55,917 nucleotides of DNA from Bacillus massilioanorexius (GCF_902374955.1 NZ_CABKRX010000059.1:1-55917); one strand, 5' to 3'. Positions 34,006-43,635 are shown, counted from the stretch's first letter. The notes: generated by a model not told the origin, from the sequence alone. Translations and numbers: made by a program.

Positions 34006-34221
34006 CTGAAATCTTACTCTTTTATTAGAAAAGCTTCTCCATTTCTTTTGCTTGGTCGGTTATCTTTAAGCTTCTCCCCAATCAATAAAGGAGAGTCTTA
34101 TAGAAAAAGGTGGTTTCTGCTTCAGGGAGTCTAAGAAAGAATTTCACACCTTAAAACTCCAAACAATCTTTATCGATCACCTCTTCAGCGACAACCTCGT
34201 TAAAATCTACATCCTAATTAC

Positions 34222-34260
34222 TACAAAGAAAACCCGAATAGCGCTCGCCATTCGGGTTTA
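34222..34260 (-). terminator. Terminator of murA
   Basis: Perfect 10-bp stem AAACCCGAAT / ATTCGGGTTT (34230-34239 and 34250-34259), then TTCTTTG on the minus strand. The rest of 33944-34298 holds only the spoIID promoter. Confidence 0.88.
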
Positions 34261-34298
34261 TTTTTTATATATCGTACATCAAAAACGATGACAAATAA

Positions 34299-35597
34299 TT
34301 ATGCTTTTACGTCTGCAACAACAGCACTTGTACTAGAATCTTCGTTCACTCGTTCAATATCAGCACCTAAAGCAGCTAATTTACCATGGAAATTAACATA
34401 TCCTCGGTCTAAATGCTTTAATTCTGTAACACGAGTAACGCCGTCTGCCACTAATCCAGTTAAGATAAGCGCAGCTGCAGCACGAAGATCTGTTGCAGCG
34501 ACCTCTGCACCTTGTAAATTAGAAGGTCCATTAATAATCGTTGAACGGCCTTCAATCTTGATATCTGCATTCATACGACGGAATTCTTCTACATGCATAA
34601 AACGGTTTTCGAATACCGTTTCTGTAATCATACCAGTACCTTCTGCTTTTAACAGAAGCGCCATCATTTGTGACTGCATATCTGTAGGGAAGCCTGGATG
34701 AGGCATCGTTTTAATATCTACTGCCTTCATATGCTTTGGCCCAATTACACGTAAGCCTTCATTTTCTTCAATGATTTCAACACCCATTTCTTGCATTTTA
34801 GCAATTAGAGATGTTAAATGCTCCGCAACTGCACCCTTAACAAGCACATCTCCTTCAGTGATTGCTGCAGCAACCATAAATGTACCTGCTTCAATACGGT
34901 CTGGAATAATAGTATGAGTTGTTCCATATAGCTCTTCAACGCCCTCAATACGAATTGTTGCCGTTCCAGCACCTCGTACTTTAGCGCCCATTTTGTTTAA
35001 AAGATTTGCTAAGTCAACAATTTCCGGTTCTTTTGCAGCATTTTCTAAAATAGTCGTTCCTTCTGCTAATGTAGCAGCCATCATAATATTTTCAGTAGCA
35101 CCTACACTCGGGAAATCCAGATAAACTTTTGCACCTTTTAATTTACCGTTCACTTCTGCATCTAAAAATCCATTTCCTACTTTAACAACTGCACCCATAG
35201 CCTCAAAGCCTTTAAGGTGTTGATCAAGGGGACGTGAACCAATTGCACAGCCGCCTGGTAAAGCAACACGAGCTTTCCCATTACGCGCCAGCAAAGAGCC
35301 CATCACTAATACGGAAGCACGCATCTTACGAACATATTCAAACGGTGCCTCTTCTTTTAACTCTCTTGATGCATCTACAGTTATGACATTATCTGAAAAG
35401 GTAACATCAGCATTTAAGTTACGTAGTACCTCATTTATCGTAAATACATCGGAGAGAGTAGGTACGTCTTTAATTATACATTTTCCATTGCTTGCTAATA
35501 ATGTTGCAGCGATAACAGGCAGTACGGAGTTTTTAGCTCCTTCAATTTTTACAGTTCCATTTAGTCTGTTTCCGCCACGGACGATGATCTTTTCCAA
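34299..35597 (-). CDS. murA: UDP-N-acetylglucosamine 1-carboxyvinyltransferase (MurA)
   Basis: A 432-residue enzyme of the first committed step of peptidoglycan synthesis: enolpyruvyl transfer from PEP to UDP-GlcNAc, in the cytosol. The active-site Cys117 is in LPGGCAIGSRP, so it should be fosfomycin-sensitive. Other family motifs are visible (EGAKNSVLP; TDMQSQMMALL; RFMHVEEFRRM). Full length. The start is TTG at 35597 with GGAGG upstream. The context beside ywmB and spoIID marks it as the murAA-type copy. It follows ywmB by 32 bases and is probably in one unit with it. Confidence 0.96.
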   Translation of the reverse strand: MEKIIVRGGNRLNGTVKIEGAKNSVLPVIAATLLASNGKCIIKDVPTLSDVFTINEVLRNLNADVTFSDNVITVDASRELKEEAPFEYVRKMRASVLVMGSLLARNGKARVALPGGCAIGSRPLDQHLKGFEAMGAVVKVGNGFLDAEVNGKLKGAKVYLDFPSVGATENIMMAATLAEGTTILENAAKEPEIVDLANLLNKMGAKVRGAGTATIRIEGVEELYGTTHTIIPDRIEAGTFMVAAAITEGDVLVKGAVAEHLTSLIAKMQEMGVEIIEENEGLRVIGPKHMKAVDIKTMPHPGFPTDMQSQMMALLLKAEGTGMITETVFENRFMHVEEFRRMNADIKIEGRSTIINGPSNLQGAEVAATDLRAAAALILTGLVADGVTRVTELKHLDRGYVNFHGKLAALGADIERVNEDSSTSAVVADVKA

Positions 35598-35629
35598 AAG
35601 TATTCCCCTCCGCGTCCAATTTCTATATA

Positions 35630-36358
35630 TTAATATTCAAATGTTATGATGGGTGTGCCAATTACGAAAGTCGTCCTTGCGCCCATTCCATCAGATCTCA
35701 TGGCTAGTTGTAAATTGTAATGTTCACTAATTTGTGATTGCTCAAACAAAGACGACTTAGCAGTAATAGAAATAAAATCTTTTTCTTTTAAACTTTCTAC
35801 TTCCTGCGCCTTAAACTTTTGCAACCAATTGTCAATCATAGAAGTTAAAACCTTATCAATAGTATCATTGAATTGGCCTTCTATACAAGTGAAAAATGTG
35901 GTATTTCCACTAAATACAGCGTGTTTTCTATGTTCAATCGCTTTTCCAATATTTGAAATCCATGCAGATTTCAATTTCTTCCCTCTTATTTCATATGTAA
36001 TATATGATTCTTGTTTACTATGAACAGTAGAGGCTATTGTGATTGTTTCCTCAAAATAAGCACCCTTTTTTGTACCAACTGTCACGTATTTATGCGAGTC
36101 TTGTTGTATATTCCATATAAAATTAGGATTTTTTTCTTTAATCCTATTGAATTCTTTTGCAAAATCTTTCTCAGTTGTGATTGAGTTAATTGCTTCTCTA
36201 GCTGTGACTGACCATCCCTCTATCGTAATATTTTTTTCTTGTTTTATAACTTGATTCATAACATCTAAATCATCTTGATTACGTTCAGCCACAATCCCTA
36301 TTTTCCCAATACCAAATAAAATGAAACTCGCAAAAACAAGATAACCTACTATTTTCAT
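35630..36358 (-). CDS. ywmB: YwmB-family protein
   Basis: A 242-residue protein with an N-terminal signal or anchor segment (MKIVGYLVFASFILFGIGKI), followed by a soluble extracytoplasmic part. It matches the YwmB family (DUF1779-like fold) by length and by position directly before murA. The ATG at 36358 is preferred (GGGGAGG nine bases upstream) over the ATG two codons earlier. No catalytic motif is seen; the function is unknown. In Bacillus it is expressed around sporulation loci, but nothing in this sequence shows that directly. Confidence 0.8.
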   Translation of the reverse strand: MKIVGYLVFASFILFGIGKIGIVAERNQDDLDVMNQVIKQEKNITIEGWSVTAREAINSITTEKDFAKEFNRIKEKNPNFIWNIQQDSHKYVTVGTKKGAYFEETITIASTVHSKQESYITYEIRGKKLKSAWISNIGKAIEHRKHAVFSGNTTFFTCIEGQFNDTIDKVLTSMIDNWLQKFKAQEVESLKEKDFISITAKSSLFEQSQISEHYNLQLAMRSDGMGARTTFVIGTPIITFEY

Positions 36359-36457
36359 ATTCATATTCCTCCCCTATCAAACCATTATTTCCTTTAGGGG
36401 TATGAACATACTCTTCAGTTATCGTCATTTTTTGACATCTTTCTTCTAACGCTCATC

Positions 36458-36485
36458 ATAAAAAATAGACTTTATAGTAAAGTCT
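36458..36485 (-). terminator. Terminator of ywzB
   Basis: Perfect 8-bp stem AGACTTTA / TAAAGTCT with a three-base loop, followed by ATTTTTTATG on the minus strand. It separates ywzB from ywmB-murA. Confidence 0.85.
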
Positions 36486-36523
36486 AGTAGAATGATTATT
36501 TACTAGATTCGTTTCTTTATTTA

Positions 36524-36763
36524 TTAGTTTTGAAATAGGAACGGAATTTGAGTAGATAATGATAGGTAGTCTAAAAAGAAGTTACTCACAGTTGAGCCAA
36601 TTGCTAGCGTTAATAAAATATACAATAATCTTGCTTGCATAACTTTATTCGCGCGTAGAAATTTTTCAAAATTAAGAGCTTGGAGGGCCCACCAAGTTAT
36701 GGCGAAAAAAAATAAATGTATTATAATTCCAAACATGGCTTGTTGTCCTAAATCGACAAACAT
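36524..36763 (-). CDS. ywzB: DUF1146 small membrane protein YwzB
   Basis: A 79-residue protein with two membrane segments (about 8-28 and 45-65) separated by a basic loop (FLRANKVMQARLLY). It matches the DUF1146/YwzB family, which typically lies between the nuo or atp operon and ywmB-murA in Bacillus. Here the trp operon and a sigma factor lie between it and nuoN. RBS GGAGG upstream. The function is unknown. Confidence 0.85.
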   Translation of the reverse strand: MFVDLGQQAMFGIIIHLFFFAITWWALQALNFEKFLRANKVMQARLLYILLTLAIGSTVSNFFLDYLSLSTQIPFLFQN

Positions 36764-37029
36764 TTAGTTGCCTCCTTTTTATAATATCCACCTTACATTT
36801 TACCATACAAAGTCTGTAAAAAAAGGATATTCTTCATCTCTTTAAACTTCATTTTCAAATCAATTCCAATTACTACCCACTACATTATATAAACATTCCA
36901 TTTTTAAGTAAACAAAATAGATATTATTTTTAAAATAATCCATAAAACTTCCATATTTATTTCCTATTTTCTTTTAAAACATGGAATTCAAATTAAGATT
37001 CTATCAAAGTACACATTTGTTTCCTAGAT

Positions 37030-37098
37030 AATAGTATGAGTTGAATTCTGCTCCATGATGCACGTTTTCCATTGAGCAGGTGGTGATCCTCCTCGGTA
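37030..37098. repeat. Dispersed intergenic repeat, copy 3 (longest)
   Basis: TAGTATGAGTTGAATTCTGC, TCCATGATGCACGTTTTCC, then GCAGGTGGTGATCCTCCTCG. It matches 29669-29712 and extends it. The full form recalls a repeat I have seen between genes of Bacillaceae, with core CTCCAGG...CGCTTTCCGC...GGTGAGCCTCCTCGG. No ORF or terminal repeat marks a transposon. The rest of the 36764-37232 gap is plain AT-rich sequence. Confidence 0.6.
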
Positions 37099-37104
37099 CA
37101 TTAT

Positions 37105-37136
37105 TAAAAAAAAGCCCATAAAAAAGAAAAAGGCTG
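37105..37136 (-). terminator. Weak terminator of the trp operon
   Basis: AGCC / GGCT short stem followed by eight T on the minus strand, about 100 bases past trpA. The loop is long and the stem weak. Confidence 0.4.
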
Positions 37137-37232
37137 TTCCAAAAGAAATTCTCTTGGTCACATCCTCCTTTTTCACATAATTCTATACCTCTTTTTCAAA
37201 AACTAGCAATAATAAACTAAATATTCAGAACT

Positions 37233-38009
37233 CTATTCATACAAAGCTTTAATTAAATGAGTAATTTCTTCTTCTGCTCCCATCTCAAGAAGTTGAATAA
37301 TTCGGCTACCTACTATTACTCCATCGCAAACGTGTATCATATTTCGGACATGTTCAGGCGTAGAAATTCCAAAGCCAGCTAGTACTGGAATCTGACTCAT
37401 TTCTTTTAAATTTTGCAAGTAACTTTCTACGTTCTTTTCAAATTCATTTCTTACTCCAGTTACACCTTTAACCGTAACAGCGTATAAAAATCCTTCAGCA
37501 CCTTCACAAATTTGTTGTAATCTCTCAGGTGGACTTGTTAAAGAAGCCAATCGAATAAAAGCTATTCCATAATTATTTAATATTGGTTTCATTTCATCCT
37601 CTTCTTCTAGTGGCACATCTGGAATAATACACGCGTCAATACCTATTTCTTTACATTTCATTGCAAAACTTTCGATTCCTATAGAAAGAATTGGATTTAA
37701 ATATGTCATAAATATAAGTGGAATTGTAATCTTTTCACGAACATTTTCTAATGTGTCTAAAATGGCCCTCAGTGTCGTACCTGCTTGTAGCGCTCTTAAA
37801 CCAGCTGCTTGAATAACTGGCCCATCCGCTACTGGGTCAGAAAATGGGACTCCAATTTCAACCATAGTTGCTCCTGCATTTTGTAAAAGCTCCAAACGTG
37901 GAATCAGCTGTTCAAGTCCACCATCTCCAGCCATTATATATGGGACAAAGCTTTTTTTCCCTTCATAAAGTACTCCATGCATAACATCCTTTATCAATAG
38001 CCTCTTCAC
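37233..38009 (-). CDS. trpA: Tryptophan synthase alpha chain
   Basis: A 258-residue TIM-barrel subunit. It cleaves indole-3-glycerol phosphate to indole, which is channelled to TrpB. Catalytic Glu (MVEIGVPFSDPVADGPVIQ in two parts) and Asp (DACIIPDVPLEEE) are both present, with the phosphate site GFGIST and GSRI. The start is GTG at 38009, overlapping the trpB stop by four bases; AGGAGG lies nine bases before it, inside trpB. It is the last gene of the trp operon, so translation is coupled. Confidence 0.95.
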   Translation of the reverse strand: MKRLLIKDVMHGVLYEGKKSFVPYIMAGDGGLEQLIPRLELLQNAGATMVEIGVPFSDPVADGPVIQAAGLRALQAGTTLRAILDTLENVREKITIPLIFMTYLNPILSIGIESFAMKCKEIGIDACIIPDVPLEEEDEMKPILNNYGIAFIRLASLTSPPERLQQICEGAEGFLYAVTVKGVTGVRNEFEKNVESYLQNLKEMSQIPVLAGFGISTPEHVRNMIHVCDGVIVGSRIIQLLEMGAEEEITHLIKALYE

Positions 38010-39205
38010 AACCGTTCCCCTCCTAAATAGCCTTTTACTGCTTCAACATCTTTATCTCCTCTACCAGATAAGCAAATAACCATTGTTTGATCTGCATTCA
38101 TTATTTTTGCCAATTTAATGGCATGTGCAACAGCATGCGAACTTTCAAGCGCTGGTATAATCCCTTCTGTTTTACATAATATTTGAAGAGCTTCAAGAGC
38201 TTCTTCATCAGTAATGGATGTATACGTCACTCTACCTTCGTCATGTAACAAACAATGCTCTGGCCCTACACCAGGATAATCTAGTCCAGCTGAAATAGAG
38301 TGTGCTTCGATTACCTGACCATTTTCATCCTGAAGAATATACATTTTGGCTCCGTGTAAAACACCTACTTTTCCTTTCGTTAGTGAAGCTGCATGATAAT
38401 CTGTCTGCAATCCTTTACCTGCTGCTTCAACTCCAACTAATTGAACATCTTCTTCAAGAAAAGGATAAAACATCCCCATTGCGTTAGATCCACCACCAAT
38501 ACAAGCAACAATCGTATCAGGGAGTTTTCCTTCCTGTTCTATTATTTGCTTTTTCGTTTCGGTACCAATAATACTCTGAAAGTCTCGAACTATTTGCGGG
38601 AACGGATGAGGACCTAGTACAGACCCCATTAAATAATGAGTATCATCCACATGAGCTACCCAATAACGTAAGGCTTCATTTACCGCATCTTTAAGTGTTG
38701 CACTTCCTTGTGTAACACTGATTACTTTCGCTCCTAACAGCTCCATTCGAAAGACATTTAGTTTTTGTCTTTTTACATCTTCTGCTCCCATAAATATAGT
38801 GCATTCTAGTCCCAATAAGGCACAAACAGTAGCCGTAGCCACACCATGCTGCCCTGCACCCGTTTCAGCCACCACTTTCTTTTTTCCCATTCTTTTCGTT
38901 AAAAGCGCTTGACCGATCGTATTATTAATTTTGTGTGCGCCAGTATGATTTAAATCTTCTCTTTTTAGATAGATTTTTGCACTGCCTGCAAACGCCGATA
39001 ATCTTTCCGCATAGTATAAAGGTGTTTCTCTCCCGATATATTGTTTCAAATAATATTGAAATTCTTTTTGAAATGATTCATCTTGTTGCGACTTCTCATA
39101 TTCAGCCTCTAACTGAATCGAGGCTTCAATTAATGTTTCCGGTATAAATTGTCCACCATATACACCATAGCGCCCATCTTTAGTCGGTAATGTATAATTT
39201 TTCAC
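38006..39205 (-). CDS. trpB: Tryptophan synthase beta chain
   Basis: A 399-residue PLP enzyme joining indole and serine to give tryptophan. The PLP lysine is in REDLNHTGAHKINN, the substrate loop in AETGAGQHGVATA and the PLP phosphate site in GGGSNAMGMF. Full family length. It overlaps trpF by four bases and trpA by four. Cytosolic alpha2beta2 complex with TrpA. Confidence 0.97.
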   Translation of the reverse strand: MKNYTLPTKDGRYGVYGGQFIPETLIEASIQLEAEYEKSQQDESFQKEFQYYLKQYIGRETPLYYAERLSAFAGSAKIYLKREDLNHTGAHKINNTIGQALLTKRMGKKKVVAETGAGQHGVATATVCALLGLECTIFMGAEDVKRQKLNVFRMELLGAKVISVTQGSATLKDAVNEALRYWVAHVDDTHYLMGSVLGPHPFPQIVRDFQSIIGTETKKQIIEQEGKLPDTIVACIGGGSNAMGMFYPFLEEDVQLVGVEAAGKGLQTDYHAASLTKGKVGVLHGAKMYILQDENGQVIEAHSISAGLDYPGVGPEHCLLHDEGRVTYTSITDEEALEALQILCKTEGIIPALESSHAVAHAIKLAKIMNADQTMVICLSGRGDKDVEAVKGYLGGERL

Positions 39206-39819
39206 TCCATTTCCTCTCCTTTGGCTGCTAAAATAAATTGACTTATCTTATCGAAATCCTTCTTCCCATCTGTTTCTACCCCACTCGAAACATCGACCAT
39301 ATAAGGGCGCACTGTTTGAATAGCTATTTTCACATTTTCTGGTTTTAAGCCACCAGCTAGTATGAGCTTTTTATTCAAATAATCTATTTCGTTTAATACA
39401 TGCCAATCAAAAGTTTCACCGTTCCCACCATGATACATTTGTCCTTTTGGACTATCTACAAGAAGGTAAGATGTAGGATAACGTAATGCTTTTTTCACAT
39501 CCTCTTCATTTGCAATTCCTACTGCTTTAATGACCGGTAAAGATAGTTGGTTACACATATCCATACTTTCTTCACCGTGTAATTGAATGATGGTCAAACC
39601 GCAAAACGAAGCAATTTCTTCTATTACTTCAACAGACTCGTCTACGAATACCCCTACTTTTGCAACAAGATCTGGTAATTGTTGAATGATTTCTTTAGCT
39701 AGCTCTGGCGTAACCCGCCTTCTACTTGGTGCAAAGACAAATCCAAGCGCGTCCGCTCCCATTCTAGCAGCGAAAAGTGCTGTCTCAACATCCATAATTC
39801 CACATATTTTCACGTTCAT
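39202..39819 (-). CDS. trpF: Phosphoribosylanthranilate isomerase
   Basis: A 205-residue TIM-barrel isomerase of the third tryptophan-pathway step (Amadori rearrangement of PRA to CdRP). The catalytic Cys is at VKICGI and the general acid is Asp in VGVFVDES. Phosphate-site motifs LAGGLKPENV and DVSSGVE are present. AAGGAAGG lies upstream of the ATG at 39819. A 70-base gap separates it from trpC, the only real gap inside the operon. It overlaps trpB by four bases. Confidence 0.95.
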   Translation of the reverse strand: MNVKICGIMDVETALFAARMGADALGFVFAPSRRRVTPELAKEIIQQLPDLVAKVGVFVDESVEVIEEIASFCGLTIIQLHGEESMDMCNQLSLPVIKAVGIANEEDVKKALRYPTSYLLVDSPKGQMYHGGNGETFDWHVLNEIDYLNKKLILAGGLKPENVKIAIQTVRPYMVDVSSGVETDGKKDFDKISQFILAAKGEEME

Positions 39820-39889
39820 ATTGTAGCCTTCTTTTCTTTTTAAAATATGATAAAAGCTTTTGAATCAACTGAACTATACTAGGATCTTC

Positions 39890-40660
39890 TTATATTTCTT
39901 TTAAAGACAATTCATGAATAGTTGCTGCAATATCTTTTGATTTCATTAAAGTCTCACCTACTAAAATCCCTGCTGCTCCAGCTTGTTTAACTTTCCTTAC
40001 ATCGTCTTGGATAGCAATACCACTTTCACTTATTAACAATTGATTCGTGATGAGAGGACTTTGAGCTAATTCTACAGTTGTTTCAATATCTACTTGAAAA
40101 GTGGATAGATTTCTATTATTTACACCAATTAGTTTTGCTCCAAGATTAACAGCAATCTGTAGTTCTTTTTCATCGTGTACTTCTACAAGAACATCTAATC
40201 CTTCATGAATTGCTTTATCAAAAAGCGTCTTTAACTCATCTTCAGAAAGTGCTGCAACAATCAAAAGAATAGCATCGGCACCTACACATTTGGCCTTATC
40301 AATTTGTACTTCATCTATAATAAAATCCTTACAAAGAATAGGAAGATTCACTTGCCCTCGTATATCCTCAAGATCAGAAAAGCTCCCTTTAAAAAACGGA
40401 GTATCTGTTAGAACTGAAATAGCTGCCGCACCTGATTGTTCATATTGTTTCGCTTGCTCTATAGGATCAACGTTTTCATGTAATGCTCCTTTTGATGGAG
40501 AATGACGTTTAATTTCAGCAATAATTCCTATCGGTTCTTTTTCACGAATAGCTTTAATTAAAGATAATGGCTTTCTTGGACAAGTTTTTCTTGCTTGTTC
40601 TTTCATAATTCTTACTTCATTTTGTTTTTCTTTAAGAATTTGCTGCAATATGGAACTCAT
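39890..40660 (-). CDS. trpC: Indole-3-glycerol phosphate synthase
   Basis: A 256-residue TIM-barrel enzyme converting CdRP to indole-3-glycerol phosphate. Catalytic motifs are clear: AEIKRHSPSKG (Glu/Lys), LCKDFIIDE (Lys), GVNNRNL and ISESGI. The phosphate site is in GAAGILVGETLM. The ATG at 40660 has AGGGGG upstream and overlaps the trpD end by 29 bases. Confidence 0.96.
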   Translation of the reverse strand: MSSILQQILKEKQNEVRIMKEQARKTCPRKPLSLIKAIREKEPIGIIAEIKRHSPSKGALHENVDPIEQAKQYEQSGAAAISVLTDTPFFKGSFSDLEDIRGQVNLPILCKDFIIDEVQIDKAKCVGADAILLIVAALSEDELKTLFDKAIHEGLDVLVEVHDEKELQIAVNLGAKLIGVNNRNLSTFQVDIETTVELAQSPLITNQLLISESGIAIQDDVRKVKQAGAAGILVGETLMKSKDIAATIHELSLKEI

Positions 40661-41669
40661 GTAGTTTTCCCCCTTTTTCTATTAAAGCTTGCAATATCGA
40701 ATATGCTCGACCTGAATCAATACTTTCCTTCGCTACTTCAATTCCCTCTTTAACTGTTGCTGCCCTCCCTCCTGCATAAATACCTAATCCAGCATTGAGC
40801 AAAACAGTATCTCGAAAAACACTTTTTTCTCCTTGTAGAACACGTAATAGAATCTCAGCATTTTCCGATGAGTCGCCACCTTTAATCAAATGATTCGGAA
40901 CCGTTTGGAATCCAACTTCCTCGGGACTTAAAACGAATGACTGAATCTGTCCATTTTCTAAAACAGCGATTATGTTTTCCCCTGCTAATGATGCCTCATC
41001 CATAAAACCTGCTCCATTAACGACAACCGCTCTTTTTCTACCTAGGCGCTGCAAAACCTCAGCAAAAAGAGAAACGTATTTTCGCTCATACAATCCTAAT
41101 AATTGATAGTCGAGCTGAACAGGATTTGTAAGCGGACCTATCAAATTAAAAATAGTAGGGATCTTCAAATCTTGTCTTACCTTCATAATTCTTTTTAAAT
41201 TTGGGTGGACATGTGGAGCAAATAAGAATGCAATGCCAATTTCATTTAAAAGCTCTTCGGCTTGCTCTGGATGTAAATCCAATCTTACTCCTAGTTTTTC
41301 AAGGACATCCGCACTTCCTGTTTTACTGCTAATGCTTCTATTTCCGTGCTTGGCCACCTTAATACCTGCCCCAGCAATAACAAAAGCAGATGTTGTGCTG
41401 ATGTTAAAGCTTTGCGATCCATCTCCTCCCGTTCCACAGTTATCCATAACTCCTGGAAAGGTTCTTGTGAACGGTAGTGCTTTAGCTCTTAGAACTTCAA
41501 CCAAGCCCGTTATTTCTTCTACACTCTCTCCTTTTGCCTTTAATCCAATAATTAAACCTGCAATTTCACTTTCCGATATATCTTCTCGAAATAATTCAGT
41601 AGCTACCATTTTCATATCATCTTCAGTTAATGATTGTTTATTTGTAAGCATTTGTAAATATCGTTTCAT
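40632..41669 (-). CDS. trpD: Anthranilate phosphoribosyltransferase
   Basis: A 345-residue enzyme adding phosphoribose from PRPP to anthranilate. Signatures: the PRPP-binding CGTGGDGSQSFNIST, KHGNRSISSKTGSADVLE, and the DxxxxD-type metal site MDEASL. Overlaps trpG by four bases and trpC by 29. The RBS AAGGG is inside trpG. Confidence 0.96.
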   Translation of the reverse strand: MKRYLQMLTNKQSLTEDDMKMVATELFREDISESEIAGLIIGLKAKGESVEEITGLVEVLRAKALPFTRTFPGVMDNCGTGGDGSQSFNISTTSAFVIAGAGIKVAKHGNRSISSKTGSADVLEKLGVRLDLHPEQAEELLNEIGIAFLFAPHVHPNLKRIMKVRQDLKIPTIFNLIGPLTNPVQLDYQLLGLYERKYVSLFAEVLQRLGRKRAVVVNGAGFMDEASLAGENIIAVLENGQIQSFVLSPEEVGFQTVPNHLIKGGDSSENAEILLRVLQGEKSVFRDTVLLNAGLGIYAGGRAATVKEGIEVAKESIDSGRAYSILQALIEKGGKLHEFHIAANS

Positions 41670-42250
41670 TTCAATACACCCTTTCTTGATATACGTAAGA
41701 AATTACGAATCATCTTATCTCCTTCACGAGTACCTATCGATTCAGGATGAAACTGTATACCTATTACAGGAAAATCTTTATGGTAAATCGCCATAATTTC
41801 TCCATCCTCTGTCTGAGCTTGTATCTCTAAACAATCCGGCAATGTTTCTTTTTCAACAGCTAAAGAATGATAACGCATGACTTCTAGATTTATTGGTAAA
41901 TCTACAAAAACACCATTCGATTTATGAACAATAGTCGACATCTTCCCATGCATTATGGTTTTAGCAGCTTTAACCTTACCTCCAAAAGCTGCAGCTATTG
42001 CTTGATGGCCTAAACAAATACCTAAAATAGGGATCGTATTATAAAATCGTTGAATAATTTCCATGCATTTACCAGCCTGTTCAGGTCTTCCTGGCCCAGG
42101 AGAAATAATGATTGCCTCAGGTTGTAACTGTTCAATTTCTTCAAGAGTCATCACATCATTCCGTATAACCCTGATATCTGGTTGAAAGTTTCCAATTTGT
42201 TGAAACAGGTTATACGTAAAGGAATCATAGTTATCAATCAGTAAAATCAT
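41666..42250 (-). CDS. trpG: Anthranilate synthase glutamine amidotransferase subunit
   Basis: A 194-residue class I amidotransferase that passes ammonia from glutamine to TrpE. The triad is visible: Cys79 (GICLGHQAI), then His and Glu in IQFHPES. In B. subtilis this job is done by PabA encoded in the folate operon. Here a trpG sits inside the trp operon, as in the B. cereus group, so the operon is self-sufficient. It overlaps trpE and trpD by four bases each. RBS GGAGGTGGAG. Confidence 0.93.
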   Translation of the reverse strand: MILLIDNYDSFTYNLFQQIGNFQPDIRVIRNDVMTLEEIEQLQPEAIIISPGPGRPEQAGKCMEIIQRFYNTIPILGICLGHQAIAAAFGGKVKAAKTIMHGKMSTIVHKSNGVFVDLPINLEVMRYHSLAVEKETLPDCLEIQAQTEDGEIMAIYHKDFPVIGIQFHPESIGTREGDKMIRNFLRISRKGVLK

Positions 42251-43635
42251 ATCTCCACCTCCATCAATGCTCTAGCTTTGTTCAACACTTCCTGATACTC
42301 GGCTTTAGGATCTGAATCATATACAATACCTGCTCCAGCTTGTATAGTTGCCACTCCATCCTTCACTATCATCGTTCGAATCGCTAAGGCAAAATCAAAG
42401 CTTCCATGACTCGAAAAGTAACCTACTGCTCCTGCATATACATTTCGTTTAACACTTTCTAATTCATTGATAATATTCATTGCTCTTATTTTTGGAGCGC
42501 CTGATACAGTACCCGCTGGTAAACACGCAGCTAATACATCCATGTTAGCTATATCCTTACGTTTCTTTCCTCTCACTTCCGATACAATGTGCATAACACT
42601 CTTGTACTTTTCAACGAGCATATATTTTGTTAGTTCAATAGAGCCTATTTCACATACTCTTCCTAAATCATTTCTTCCAAGATCAACAAGCATTCGATGC
42701 TCAGCTAATTCTTTTTCATCTTGTAGTAATTCCTCCTGTAAAGCCTGATCATCTTCGGCGGTCAAACCACGCTTTCTAGTACCTGCAATCGGGTTTGTCA
42801 TCACATTTTCTCCATCTCCTTTAAGCAAACTTTCTGGCGATGCCCCAACAATGTGATAATCTTTGAAATCAATATAGTACATATAAGGGGATGGATTATG
42901 ACGCCTTAAGCTACGATAAAATTGAAATGGATCGCCATGGAACAAAGTAGAAAACCGCTGCGAAAGAACAACTTGGAAAATTTCTCCCTTCCGTATTTCT
43001 TCCTTTGCCTTTACAACCATTTCTTCAAACTGTTGTTGTGTGACTTTAGATTGAAAGTCTATTTTTTTCTTCTTTCGATCTTGCGGTGCATCTAAAGTTT
43101 TTCCAGCTTGAATACTCTCTACTATTCGTTGAACACGGTTATAAAAGGACTGCTCAGCTGTCTCATCATCTAGGGATACGATTGATACTTGCTGATTAAT
43201 ATGGTCATATACAATCACATCTCGATAAAACATTAAGTGTGCCTCTGGCATATTCTGCTCATCTACTAATTCAGGTCCAATATCTTCATATTGGCGAATC
43301 ACATCATAACCTACATATCCAACCGCTCCTCCTAAAAATGGAAAAGGCAAATCACATTGGAGAGCTTCATCTGGAATAATCTCCTTAATCACATCTAAAA
43401 AACGTTCATTTCGGATTGTTTGAACACCATCTTTTTGAATGATAATTTGCTTATTTGCCTTTACCTCCATATATGGGTTACTCCCTATAAATGAGTACCG
43501 TCCTTGTTGCTCATGTTTTAAAGAGCTTTCTAACAAAAATTTCTTTTCTCCTGGCAAACTTTGAAAAATGCCAATAGCTGTATAAATATCTCCTTCAATG
43601 TCTATTCGAAACAATTTCTTCTTAGCCATTTTCAA
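42247..43635 (-). CDS. trpE: Anthranilate synthase component I
   Basis: About 462 residues. It converts chorismate to anthranilate with TrpG. The N-terminal feedback motif LLESS (tryptophan binding) and the C-terminal chorismate-binding motifs (NPIAGTRKRG, CLPAGTVSGAPKIRAM, IQAGAGIVYDSDP) are present. The start is uncertain: TTG at 43635 (GAGG eight bases before) or ATG at 43629. A GTG at 43644 is too close to the RBS. First gene of trpEGDCFBA, behind two T-box leaders. Confidence 0.95.
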   Translation of the reverse strand: MKMAKKKLFRIDIEGDIYTAIGIFQSLPGEKKFLLESSLKHEQQGRYSFIGSNPYMEVKANKQIIIQKDGVQTIRNERFLDVIKEIIPDEALQCDLPFPFLGGAVGYVGYDVIRQYEDIGPELVDEQNMPEAHLMFYRDVIVYDHINQQVSIVSLDDETAEQSFYNRVQRIVESIQAGKTLDAPQDRKKKKIDFQSKVTQQQFEEMVVKAKEEIRKGEIFQVVLSQRFSTLFHGDPFQFYRSLRRHNPSPYMYYIDFKDYHIVGASPESLLKGDGENVMTNPIAGTRKRGLTAEDDQALQEELLQDEKELAEHRMLVDLGRNDLGRVCEIGSIELTKYMLVEKYKSVMHIVSEVRGKKRKDIANMDVLAACLPAGTVSGAPKIRAMNIINELESVKRNVYAGAVGYFSSHGSFDFALAIRTMIVKDGVATIQAGAGIVYDSDPKAEYQEVLNKARALMEVEI

